Of a stretch of DNA of 7,182 bases, positions 1 to 6,464 are shown one piece after another. Each line of letters begins with the position of its first letter. Position 1 is the first letter of the stretch. The notes beneath the pieces are model-generated. The model did no database searches. It saw nothing but the letters and a program-made list of their open reading frames with translations, and had not been told where the DNA came from. The DNA is from Nitrospiraceae bacterium (GTDB taxonomy: Bacteria > Nitrospirota > Nitrospiria > Nitrospirales > Nitrospiraceae), in contig JACVSD010000086.1 of NCBI GenBank assembly GCA_014534095.1, positions 1 to 7,182 of the forward strand, in the 5' to 3' direction. The translations under genes and the position numbers were made by a program.

Positions 1-273
1 ACCCGGCGCATCCAGTCCAAACAACCGCTGGACGTGCAAGGAACCATTCAGCAGGTTCAATGGCAGGCCGAAGCGCAGATCAAAACGAGCATGGACAGGC
101 AGAAGCGGACCATGCAGGACAAGTTGAACTCGGTCGGGGATGATGCACAGCTGGCAAACGTCGACTTACAAAACACGCTCCAGAAGCAGCAGCAAACGTT
201 ACAAATGATGTCGAACATTTCAAAAATGCTCCAGGACACCGCCATGGCGGTCATTCGAAAGATCGGAGGATGA
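1..273 (+). CDS. C-terminal part of a short helical, glutamine-rich protein (5' end outside window)
   Basis: The frame is open from the first base of the window and ends at TGA 271-273, giving at least 90 residues. A GTG at 34 and an ATG at 91 are possible starts, but neither has a convincing ribosome binding site, so the gene probably begins upstream. The protein is almost entirely polar and helical (many Q, K, D, M). It has a region with LANVDLQN, then a QKQQQTLQMM segment, and ends in an amphipathic helix finishing IRKIGG. There is no signal peptide, cysteine or proline in the visible part from residue 11 on. It looks like a small helical-hairpin or coiled-coil protein. From memory the C-terminal pattern resembles small proteins found beside type III-secretion-like genes, but I cannot confirm this. 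It lies 159 bases upstream of the next gene on the same strand. The coding call is good; the function is unknown. Confidence 0.72.
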   Translation, partial: TRRIQSKQPLDVQGTIQQVQWQAEAQIKTSMDRQKRTMQDKLNSVGDDAQLANVDLQNTLQKQQQTLQMMSNISKMLQDTAMAVIRKIGG

Positions 274-432
274 ACCAGCAGGCGTTGCCTCATGGTGGGT
301 CTTTGTGTGGGAGGTGCGTCACCGCTCTACAAGGATGGGACGCGCGAATCAGGAATAACATGCGCCGCAGAGCGCAGTGCATCACACCGGCCCAACGCAA
401 CCTGACCATCTGACACTTAGAAGGAGCATCGT
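274..432. other. Intergenic region before the proline-rich exported protein
   Basis: This 159-base spacer separates the coiled-coil gene from the next plus-strand gene. It ends with a good ribosome binding site, AAGGAG at 421-426, six bases before ATG 433. A short inverted repeat (TGCGC/GCGCA, 361-376, six-base loop) and a smaller one (GGTG/CACC, 313-323) are present, but neither is followed by a T-run. I see no convincing -35/-10 pair, terminator or small gene. Confidence 0.4.
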
Positions 433-1014
433 ATGAAAAGAACCATGTGGGGCAGCATGGCATTGTGCGGACTAATCATGGTGGGGCTGATCACACTTCC
501 TTCTTATGCCGATGAAAGTGCGACGCCGGACAACAGCATACAGGGACGAGGACTGCCTTCGTTTTCTCCACCGCCGCCCCCTCCTCCTCCGCCAGCCCCA
601 CCGGCGCCGCCTGCATTGCCATCGTCGTCGAGCCAGGCTCCGGCAGCGCCGCCGCTACCAACCTTCCCTATTGAGATACAGACCAGCGGTGAAGGCTCCG
701 TCTCGTATCAGATCTATAATCTCGACCAATGTGGGGGAGCCCCCTGCCAAGGCTCTCCAGTCCATGCCCATATGTGTCCACCCGTCTGCCGATGGGTCCC
801 GGTCGCCGGATGGTATGGATGGATCGACATGCAAGCCTCAGCGGCACCCGGCTCCTCGTTTAAAGTCTGGGGCGGCAAATGCGCCGCCGCTGGACGGACC
901 CCGTACTGCCGGCTGTATATGGACCGTCAGCAGACGGTTCAGGCGACATTCCAGAAAACCCCGGTCTCGTCGTCCAGAAAACAATCCGCGTCTCAGCCTC
1001 AACGCGCGCGATAA
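433..1014 (+). CDS. Exported proline-rich protein with C-terminal divergent InlB-B-repeat-like domain
   Basis: 193 residues. A classic Sec signal peptide covers residues 1-26: KR near the start, a hydrophobic core, and a likely cut after SYA. A low-complexity linker at about 45-76 contains nine consecutive prolines (46-54) followed by PPAPP-type repeats. This suggests an extended stalk, as in proteins that span periplasm or peptidoglycan. The C-terminal domain (about 80-175) follows the pattern GxGxV, paired cysteines, a W-rich stretch, APGSSFKVWGGKC, C-x-x-x-MD and VQATF. That matches what I know of the divergent InlB B-repeat family of small extracellular beta domains. Six cysteines in the domain are an even number and fit disulfide bonds formed outside the cytoplasm. 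The basic tail (176-193) is rich in S, Q, K and R. AAGGAG lies six bases before the ATG. It is 41 bases upstream of the Hcp-like gene and probably co-transcribed with it. Export is well supported; the exact role is unknown. Confidence 0.9.
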   Translation: MKRTMWGSMALCGLIMVGLITLPSYADESATPDNSIQGRGLPSFSPPPPPPPPPAPPAPPALPSSSSQAPAAPPLPTFPIEIQTSGEGSVSYQIYNLDQCGGAPCQGSPVHAHMCPPVCRWVPVAGWYGWIDMQASAAPGSSFKVWGGKCAAAGRTPYCRLYMDRQQTVQATFQKTPVSSSRKQSASQPQRAR

Positions 1015-1055
1015 CCGCCAGAACGGCATGGGTCCATCAGCAAAGGAGAACCGTG

Positions 1056-1601
1056 ATGTCAAAATGGGTCCTCAAATTCCTTGCGGTCTGCTTCGTGGTG
1101 GTCGGCCACAGTACAACCAGCCATGCAGCAACCGACCTGTTTCTTTTCATCCCGAATATCACCGGTGAGTCCACCGACCAAGCACATCCGGGATGGATTC
1201 ACATACAGAGCGCGACATGGAGCCATGGGGAAGCCCCGCCGGGATCTGTCGCAAAAATCCAATTCGGGCGCGTCACCATTACCAAGCGCAACGATTCCAC
1301 GTCGCCAATGTTGGCACTGCTGGGAGCCAGCGGGCAACTCATCAAAGACGTCAAGCTCGAAATGCTGACGGCGAACGAGGCATCCATTCCGCTGCTTCGC
1401 ATGAAACTCACTAATGTTCGTGTGGCCTCCTACGCCACGGCCCTGAGAACAGCTGACAACGCAGGAACCGACAGTATTGCATTGAGCTTCGATACGATTA
1501 CCTGGATCAACTTCAAGATCACTCCTCAAGGCCAATCCGTCGCCGGGAGCTCCGCATGCTGGGATGTCGTCAACAACAAAGGCTGCGCCCCGGCGTTTTA
1601 G
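1056..1601 (+). CDS. Hcp-family (type VI secretion tube) homologue with N-terminal signal peptide
   Basis: 181 residues from ATG 1056, chosen because AAGGAG at 1043-1048 sits seven bases upstream. A GTG at 1053 is in frame but less likely. Residues 1-24 form a Sec signal peptide (K3, K7, hydrophobic core, cut after SHA). The mature protein then begins as Hcp proteins do: TDLFLFIPNITGESTD (26-41), then GWIHIQSATW (46-55), VTITKRND..SPML (73-85), GQLIKDVKLEM (93-103) and MKLTNVRVASY (116-126), ending in a DSIALSFDTITW strand (139-150). This is the Hcp1/DUF796 pattern that builds hexameric tail-tube rings in type VI secretion. Known Hcps are cytoplasmic and have no signal peptide, so this one is unusual. 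An extra C-terminal tail (about 155-181) carries two cysteines, 168 and 177, which could form a disulfide in an oxidising compartment. It follows the proline-rich gene and converges on the 477-residue gene. The fold call is strong; the cellular location is inferred. Confidence 0.9.
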   Translation: MSKWVLKFLAVCFVVVGHSTTSHAATDLFLFIPNITGESTDQAHPGWIHIQSATWSHGEAPPGSVAKIQFGRVTITKRNDSTSPMLALLGASGQLIKDVKLEMLTANEASIPLLRMKLTNVRVASYATALRTADNAGTDSIALSFDTITWINFKITPQGQSVAGSSACWDVVNNKGCAPAF

Positions 1602-1683
1602 CGGCGCCTCCAGAAACAAGACCTGGCAATGAGCTGGTTGCAGTCCCAACCGATGATGAAACTGAGCTTGAGTGCCCCACCGG

Positions 1684-3117
1684 TTAAGGGAAGGTCAGGC
1701 CGGACGGCCCTTCCAATATCAATTCGCGCAGCACCAGCTTGACGCCGTGGTCGTTCACCACGGTATTGGTGCATTGCAGCTTGCCCCACATCGGCTTGAT
1801 CACGGTTACGACCCGCGGCGAGTCGATCTCCTTGATGACCACGCCGTCCTCGAGGATTTGTCGATCCGAGGACGTCACGGAATAATAGGATGGTGCTTCC
1901 GCATGTTGTCCCGTGACAATCGGTGCGGTTCCCCGGGTGAAGTTGGCACCGGCGTGCGGCGGCATGGTGATGCAATTATGTCCGAAGGCATTCACGACAC
2001 AGCACTTACCTTGTTCCTGACCCGAAGGAATTTCCCGAATTTGCTCCCACGTGGTCGACACCAAACGAACGCCATCCGGCAACAGCCAGGCATTGGAGAT
2101 GAATTGACATTCGGTCCCGATCGGGCCGCTCCGAATCCGAAAGGCCAGGTCTGCGCCGTTGTTGACGATGCCCACAGGATAGTTGGTCGGCCCTATCGAG
2201 GTGCCCTCACAGATGCCCAACGACGAGGTGGCTCGAAAGCCGAGCCTGGCCCGCAGGTTTGATGTACCGCTCAGGGTATACCGTACCGGAGCCAGCACCT
2301 GGATGGGACCCGCGACCAACCGAACCGGCTCCGATTTGCCCGGCAACATCAATTCCACGCCGACTGCACATGACCCCGACGTGGTGAACCAACCAGGCAC
2401 CCCGATGCGTCCTTCTCCATTCTGGTCAATCTGAAAGGAGTCGGCTACGAGAATCCTGGGATTCCGGGTGATTGTGCACTGGGATTGTCCGGTGATGCTG
2501 CCGGGACTTACCACCCGATACGAGATGCGCGTCCCGGCCGGCCCGGGTAGGTTGTACAGCGTGATGGACACATTCGCATTGGCAAAAGGAACGAGCATTC
2601 CGCCGTTGGCGAACGAGGCGGCGGAAACGGACTTAAGTCTGGGCACCCCGGGAAGGATGTTTCCGCCGGGAAGCTGGAGCGGCACCGACGCGGTTGGAGA
2701 GATCACTGATGGCCTCACGGTCGCAATGTCGCGTGTCCGGATCCCGCTGTAGGTCCCGGTTATTCCCATTACCGTTCCATCGCGATCCGCGTACAGCAAT
2801 AGATGGTCGTCTCCATTCCGCATCAGCGAGAGGACGGTCGGCTCTTCAACCGACATGTCAAAGGGCAGGGGTTCGACCGGAAGCACGATCGCCTTGCCGC
2901 CTGCTTGAGGCGTCAACCGGAGGGTCGCATCCTGCCGTTCCACCAGATACGCAGCCGCCTCGACCTTGACGGCGTCGCCATCCGCCCGCGTGAAATGTAT
3001 CGGACGGTCAAACGTGACGGTGACCGGCGATCCCTCCCCAGCCTGAGCCGGTACCCAGACCGGACTGACACTCACGAGCAACAGCCAGCTGCACAGAACC
3101 TTCATCAACGGTGTCAT
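1684..3117 (-). CDS. Exported cysteine-rich beta protein of unknown function, downstream of vgrG
   Basis: 477 residues. The frame is open further upstream, but ATG 3117 is preferred because AAAGGA (3123-3128) lies five bases before it. Residues 1-26 are a Sec signal peptide (K6, core LLLVSVSPVW, cut after AQA). I do not recognise the family. The rest is rich in V, T, G, S and P and appears beta-structured. An N-terminal module (about 31-130) begins VTVTFDRPIHF and includes LLLYADRDGTVMG. A middle module (about 160-280) has one cysteine pair (214, 250). A C-terminal module (about 280-475) has cysteines 303, 337, 372, 373, 382 and 449, including a KCCVVNAFGHNC segment. The mature form has eight cysteines, all after residue 213, which suggests disulfides. 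The gene begins 47 bases after vgrG ends, so it is almost certainly co-transcribed. That is the position of a VgrG cargo, adaptor or accessory protein, but its own signal peptide argues against ordinary type VI delivery. Confidence 0.88.
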   Translation of the reverse strand: MTPLMKVLCSWLLLVSVSPVWVPAQAGEGSPVTVTFDRPIHFTRADGDAVKVEAAAYLVERQDATLRLTPQAGGKAIVLPVEPLPFDMSVEEPTVLSLMRNGDDHLLLYADRDGTVMGITGTYSGIRTRDIATVRPSVISPTASVPLQLPGGNILPGVPRLKSVSAASFANGGMLVPFANANVSITLYNLPGPAGTRISYRVVSPGSITGQSQCTITRNPRILVADSFQIDQNGEGRIGVPGWFTTSGSCAVGVELMLPGKSEPVRLVAGPIQVLAPVRYTLSGTSNLRARLGFRATSSLGICEGTSIGPTNYPVGIVNNGADLAFRIRSGPIGTECQFISNAWLLPDGVRLVSTTWEQIREIPSGQEQGKCCVVNAFGHNCITMPPHAGANFTRGTAPIVTGQHAEAPSYYSVTSSDRQILEDGVVIKEIDSPRVVTVIKPMWGKLQCTNTVVNDHGVKLVLRELILEGPSGLTFP

Positions 3118-3122
3118 AGCAT

Positions 3123-3128
3123 TCCTTT
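3123..3128 (-). promoter_or_regulatory. Ribosome binding site of the 477-residue exported protein
   Basis: Minus-strand AAAGGA ends five bases before ATG 3117. It supports this start over an in-frame start 11 codons earlier, and it places the hydrophobic core directly after a short positively charged N-terminus, as expected for a signal peptide. Confidence 0.7.
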
Positions 3129-3164
3129 CGATATGTGATGCTCCGCGCACATGGGTCTGACCCG

Positions 3165-5213
3165 TTAATTTTGCGTGATCTTAGAGCCCCTCAGTGCCAG
3201 ATTGCCGGTCGATTTCATGGTCAAGTTGCCGCTCGATACAACCGCAATGTCTTTCCCAGAAAGGTCCATATTTCCATCGCGGCGAAGTGTCAGTAACGCG
3301 TCCCCCGCTTGTAGGGACCCGGTTTGCGCAGCAACGAACTGAAACAATGTGCCGCCGTTTCCGATCAAAGCCTTCCCGGCCTGGATGACCGTATCATCTC
3401 CAGACATCAGCCTGGCTGTCCGCTGGCTGTGCACCAGGACATGCTGCCCGGCCTTCATGGACAGGTCTTTCCCGCTTTCGAGGAGGCTGTTGGCCCCGAC
3501 GGAAACCTGAAGATTGGCGCCGATGGAAAGCTCCCCATTGTTGCCGAACGTGAGTGCCGCATCCCGCTGAGCCGACATCGCTAGATTCTGACCGGTCCGC
3601 ACCGACAGATCCGCGCCGGCATCGACCGTGAACGAACGGCCCGCCCGCTGCACCAAATCTCCAGTCGAACTGATCGAGACGGACGGTCCATGCAGCGTAA
3701 TGCCTGCGGCTGCGAAGGTGAGCCCGTTTTGCCCTGACTGGATCGCCAGCCGTTCGTTCCCGGTGGTCGCATCGTAGACGATCTCCGTCTTCGCTCCGCC
3801 GGTGGACTGATGGCGCAGGAGCGCGAGATGTCTATTCGCGGGCAAGGACACCGGTGGCATGTCCTTCCCGTTGTAGACGCTCCCGACCACGACCGGACGC
3901 CGGGGATCGCCGTATTCAAAGGCCACGAGTACTTCGTCCCCCACGTCGGGCAGCCATAGAGCCGCCGACCCGACGCCCGCAGCAATTTGCGCGACGCGCA
4001 CAAACCCGCCATCACCGGGATCACTGGGAGTTGAATGGCCCGGACTCCGCCAAGGAAAGCGGATCCTGACACGGCCAAACTGATCGACGTGCTTGGTCTC
4101 GCCCGGCGGACCGATGATGATGCCCGACACCACTCCCGCTATCAACGGTGTCGGGGTCATGGGCAACGGACGATAGACGATCTGAGCAGGAATGCACCGG
4201 AACGTATTGCGATATTCTTTGCCGGTCTTGTGATGATTCACCGCCGTGATGACATACTCCTGGTTGAAATCGGCGCGTGGATGGCCCGTCATAAATATCC
4301 GCGTACCGGCCTGCAGCTGCGAGTAAGTGGATTCCCCGGTGCATGAGTGGGCGTCGGCAATTCGGGACGCCAACCGTGTGTTCGCCGTCGTCTGCGCTTC
4401 GAGTTTTGTTTCCACCCCTGCGGGAAACAGCCGTTCAACCAAGTCCAGGAAGGTGGAGGCTTGCGCCGCCGCGGAGAGGTCCGTCGCAGGAGTCTTCCAG
4501 TTGTAGTCACCCGCCTGAACCTGCCCGGCATGCATGGATTGCCCACGCGTAAATGATAAAACAGCCGGCGTGCCGTTCGGGGAGAAGACAACCTTGCCCG
4601 CCGCAGAGACCGGAAAGCCGGCATTGCCGTCGCTCAACACCAACTTTTCTCCAGCGGGTGTCGCTTCGAAATGGTAGTGGACGCCGGCCCCCTCCAGGAG
4701 TCTCGAGACGAACGTGAGATCGCTTTCCTGATATTGTACGAGCATCTCTTCGACCGACGGCGCGGCGGCAATACGCACGTCCACGTTCGTGATGCCGGCC
4801 TCTGTCAACAGTTGCGTGGCGACGTCGATGGCATGCTTGCCGTAGAAGGTTCGGCTTGCCGTTCGGTACTGGAGACGCTGCAATGTGGGAACCAGATGCA
4901 GCCGGTACAAACCCTGTGCCCCCGCCCCGTCGACCTGTTCGATGCGCTCGATTAACCCGGTCACGACACGGCCCGGAGCCACGGCAAGAGTAATGGGCTG
5001 CCAGACGACCATGGAGAGCGTTACCGCCTTATCGACTCCCGCGAGAGTAAGATCGTACGCAAACGGTTCAGAGATCGCCTCCCGTCCTGTGAATTGGACA
5101 ACCGATCCCTGTGCCAGGGCTGCAAGCGCAGGGTTGGCTTCCGCACTGCCATTCCAGACGCCTAGAATGAGCGCCATAGTCCCCAGCCAGCATGAAAAAC
5201 GTAAATAGCACAT
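3165..5213 (-). CDS. vgrG: VgrG-family spike protein with N-terminal signal peptide
   Basis: 682 residues from ATG 5213, close to the usual VgrG core length. VgrG trimers form the type VI secretion spike, equivalent to phage gp27 plus gp5. After a 26-residue signal-like segment (core LGTMALILGVW, cut after AEA), the gp27-like part spans about 33-345. It has FAYDLTL (51-57), VVTGLIERIEQ (83-93), LVPTLQRLQYRTASRTFYG (108-125), VQYQESDLTFVSRLLEGAGV (159-178) and a HPRADFNQEYVITAVNHH block (311-328). The gp5 OB-fold follows with DQFGRVRIRFPW (377-388) and ends near GSVYNG (444-449). A repetitive beta-helix stem (about 475-682), full of G-N/D-L-x-V/M repeats, finishes with the common tip ending SKITQN. 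There is no added C-terminal effector domain. The domains look complete, with no frameshift. The odd feature is the signal peptide, since VgrGs normally stay cytoplasmic until fired. Its charged N-terminus is weak (only R5), so a membrane anchor is an alternative. Confidence 0.95.
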   Translation of the reverse strand: MCYLRFSCWLGTMALILGVWNGSAEANPALAALAQGSVVQFTGREAISEPFAYDLTLAGVDKAVTLSMVVWQPITLAVAPGRVVTGLIERIEQVDGAGAQGLYRLHLVPTLQRLQYRTASRTFYGKHAIDVATQLLTEAGITNVDVRIAAAPSVEEMLVQYQESDLTFVSRLLEGAGVHYHFEATPAGEKLVLSDGNAGFPVSAAGKVVFSPNGTPAVLSFTRGQSMHAGQVQAGDYNWKTPATDLSAAAQASTFLDLVERLFPAGVETKLEAQTTANTRLASRIADAHSCTGESTYSQLQAGTRIFMTGHPRADFNQEYVITAVNHHKTGKEYRNTFRCIPAQIVYRPLPMTPTPLIAGVVSGIIIGPPGETKHVDQFGRVRIRFPWRSPGHSTPSDPGDGGFVRVAQIAAGVGSAALWLPDVGDEVLVAFEYGDPRRPVVVGSVYNGKDMPPVSLPANRHLALLRHQSTGGAKTEIVYDATTGNERLAIQSGQNGLTFAAAGITLHGPSVSISSTGDLVQRAGRSFTVDAGADLSVRTGQNLAMSAQRDAALTFGNNGELSIGANLQVSVGANSLLESGKDLSMKAGQHVLVHSQRTARLMSGDDTVIQAGKALIGNGGTLFQFVAAQTGSLQAGDALLTLRRDGNMDLSGKDIAVVSSGNLTMKSTGNLALRGSKITQN

Positions 5214-5441
5214 CGTCCACTTCCTCCTTTGTCCGAGCAACTGTCAGCTGGTGAAGCCCTGACCCATTCCACCGTGACTATCCGGTCATCGGCGCAGGCG
5301 ACGCCGGATCAAGCCGTCAATGAGATCGTCTCTGAAGCCCGACGTCCACGGTCCGTAATCCTGTCTATGCCACTGCATGGTGCAACCGCGCGGCCGGCGG
5401 CGAGATGCGCACCCCTCCCGCTGAGCGATCCAGGGCTACGG
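5214..5441 (-). other. Spacer upstream of vgrG, possible leader region
   Basis: This 228-base non-coding gap is much longer than the 17-26 base gaps between the preceding minus-strand genes, so vgrG may have its own promoter or a structured leader. An inverted repeat ATCCGG (5280-5285) / CCGGAT (5304-5309) surrounds a competing GGCG/CGCC pair (5291-5294, 5302-5305), about 65-95 bases before the start codon. I find no clear -35/-10, no sigma-54 box and no T-run terminator. A plus-strand open frame crosses the gap but has no gene-like features. Confidence 0.35.
5223..5228 (-). promoter_or_regulatory. Ribosome binding site fixing the vgrG start
   Basis: A perfect AGGAGG, inside AAAGGAGGAA, lies nine bases before ATG 5213. 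The only upstream in-frame alternative is a TTG at 5240, whose codons would overlap this site and which has no site of its own. The start is therefore well set, and the hydrophobic segment belongs to the translated protein. Confidence 0.85.
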
Positions 5442-5738
5442 CTACGCCGGAACGACCGGTTTCACACCCCGATCTCCGGACCGCTTGTCCTGCATGCCCG
5501 GTAGCTTGTGCTGCCTGGAGTCGCGTTTGTGTTGCAAACTGTCCGGCTGGATCCTAGAGGTGTCCCGCTTGATGCCTTCGTGGCCGAGCTTATTTTGGTT
5601 GGATGGAACGGCCTCCGTGGGGGAGGCAGCCAGCAACGCCTGCACGTTCACGCCGACAGACATGCCCAGCATGGCGATCGCCGCCGCCAACGCCAGCGCT
5701 TGCGGCCGCCCCGCTTCTTGAACATCTTCCGGTTCCAT
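5442..5738 (-). CDS. Small membrane-anchored or exported protein with heptad-spaced Q-x-K repeat
   Basis: 98 residues. The start ATG 5738 has AAGGAGG (5743-5749) four bases upstream. The polar, acidic N-terminus (1-12) is followed by a hydrophobic stretch (about 13-38, AL-rich then GMSVGVNVQALLAA). It could be a signal peptide cut near LAA-S or a single membrane helix. The rest is very hydrophilic, rich in K, R, Q, D and H. Q-x-K triplets begin at residues 48, 69, 76 and 83, all in the same seven-residue register, with the last three in direct succession. The start lies 17 bases after the YkgJ-type gene ends, so the two are translationally close and likely co-expressed. No cysteines are present. 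I do not recognise a named family. The strong ribosome binding site, operon position and ordered composition make it a credible gene, but there is no evidence for a biochemical role. Confidence 0.75.
   Translation of the reverse strand: MEPEDVQEAGRPQALALAAAIAMLGMSVGVNVQALLAASPTEAVPSNQNKLGHEGIKRDTSRIQPDSLQHKRDSRQHKLPGMQDKRSGDRGVKPVVPA
5483..5545 (-). repeat. Three tandem degenerate 21-base units encoding the Q-x-K heptads
   Basis: Units begin at 5483, 5504 and 5525 on the plus strand. Their first eleven bases are nearly the same (GCTTGTCCTGC, GCTTGTGCTGC, GTTTGTGTTGC) and the remaining ten diverge. The 21-base period equals seven codons, so the repeat keeps the reading frame of the 98-residue protein. 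It probably arose by tandem duplication followed by drift. Confidence 0.6.
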
Positions 5739-5755
5739 ATGCCCTCCTTAGTCAG

Positions 5756-6439
5756 CTATCCCCACCCCAGCCACTCGTCGAGGGCCTTCAAATGAACGTC
5801 GAACTTCCCAGCGACATCTGACGGCGCGGGCTGCCCGTGCCGGGCGCAATACCGCATCACCGCCACGTCCATGTCCATCCACTCGGGCACAGTCTGCTGT
5901 GGTCTATTGCGTGTTTCCACGGTCTCCCGCACCGCCTGCTTGAGGGGCGCATCATCCTGAACCCGGGCGTTTAAGACGGCCGCCATGCGTCCCAGAAGGT
6001 CTACATAGCGGTCCACGGCCTCGATGTACGGCTGTGCCCCCTGCCTCGTGAGAAACTCTTCTACAGTGCCGTCGGTGCCGTATTGACCTTCCGTTTGTGG
6101 ATGAGGCGTGGTCTCGGAGAAAGATTCTTCTCCCTCGGCTGTCACTCGTCGACCCAAGGGGTAAAGCCGGCATACCAACGGGCGATCCTGGTGCACGCCG
6201 CATCCGTGCGCCGTCAGAAACACACAAGCGCCGTGCTCCACGCGCATCAACGCCGTGCCGTTCGCTTCGGTATAGCGCGAGAGAAATTCAGTCGTGCCAA
6301 TCCCACGGTTGGCCGCCAGCCGTGCCGTTTCGTAGGGATTGAGCTGAATCACCTTGTCGTGACAGCAGCGGCTGCAGGCATGGCACGTATAGGAGAATGC
6401 GCTGCCGCGCTGATACCGCAGAGTGTTCGGTCGGTTCAT
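5756..6439 (-). CDS. YkgJ-family CxxCxxCC metal-binding protein
   Basis: 227 residues from ATG 6439. A longer in-frame version starting at 6553 would overlap the preceding gene by 89 bases and adds sequence unlike the family, so the shorter start is chosen, although its ribosome binding site (GAGAA) is weak. The N-terminal half carries the full signature of the putative zinc- or iron-chelating YkgJ family: CHACSRCC (cysteines 19, 22, 25, 26), an LNPYE-type segment, then GACVFL..HGC (72, 80) and RPLVCRLYPLG (C90). The C-terminal half (about 120-227) is acidic and helical and has no motif I know. There is no signal peptide, so the protein should be cytoplasmic, unlike its neighbours. The family is linked to metal binding, and some members to protein methylation or maturation (FliB-like); the reaction here is unknown. 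It lies 25 bases after the Hcp-like gene and 17 before the small repeat protein, so it shares their operon. Confidence 0.9.
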   Translation of the reverse strand: MNRPNTLRYQRGSAFSYTCHACSRCCHDKVIQLNPYETARLAANRGIGTTEFLSRYTEANGTALMRVEHGACVFLTAHGCGVHQDRPLVCRLYPLGRRVTAEGEESFSETTPHPQTEGQYGTDGTVEEFLTRQGAQPYIEAVDRYVDLLGRMAAVLNARVQDDAPLKQAVRETVETRNRPQQTVPEWMDMDVAVMRYCARHGQPAPSDVAGKFDVHLKALDEWLGWG

Positions 6440-6464
6440 TTCGTTCTCGATACGGGGCAATTGG

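Noticed and set aside
568..630. CCN-rich low-complexity stretch as a DNA repeat element
   Set aside because: It is simply the codons of the polyproline linker, with mixed third bases, so selection on the protein explains it.
506..1168. Plus-strand open frame of 220 codons overlapping the proline-rich gene
   Set aside because: Its R, P and H-rich composition is typical of a shifted GC-rich frame. It has no ribosome binding site and overlaps two well-supported genes.
1059..1649. Minus-strand frame of 196 codons opposite the first Hcp homologue
   Set aside because: It is fully antisense to a gene with clear family motifs. The composition is unstructured and there is no start signal.
1636..1651. 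Hairpin GGTTG-six bases-CAACC between the convergent genes, as a terminator
   Set aside because: The stem is only five base pairs (plus a possible G-U) and no T-run follows on either strand. It cannot be called an intrinsic terminator, although its position is suitable.
1689..1715. Inverted repeat GGAAGG/CCTTCC at the 3' end of the 477-residue gene
   Set aside because: It lies inside the coding region before the stop codon, is imperfect in its inner part, and has no T-run. It could be chance in GC-rich codons.
1672..2262. Plus-strand frame of 196 codons opposite the 477-residue protein
   Set aside because: It is a shadow of the minus-strand gene, which has a signal peptide, a ribosome binding site and operon context.
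5229..5504. Plus-strand frame of 91 codons across the gap upstream of vgrG
   Set aside because: Its start overlaps the vgrG ribosome binding site region, no plus-strand ribosome binding site precedes it, and its end overlaps the 98-residue gene. The composition is that of random GC-rich sequence.
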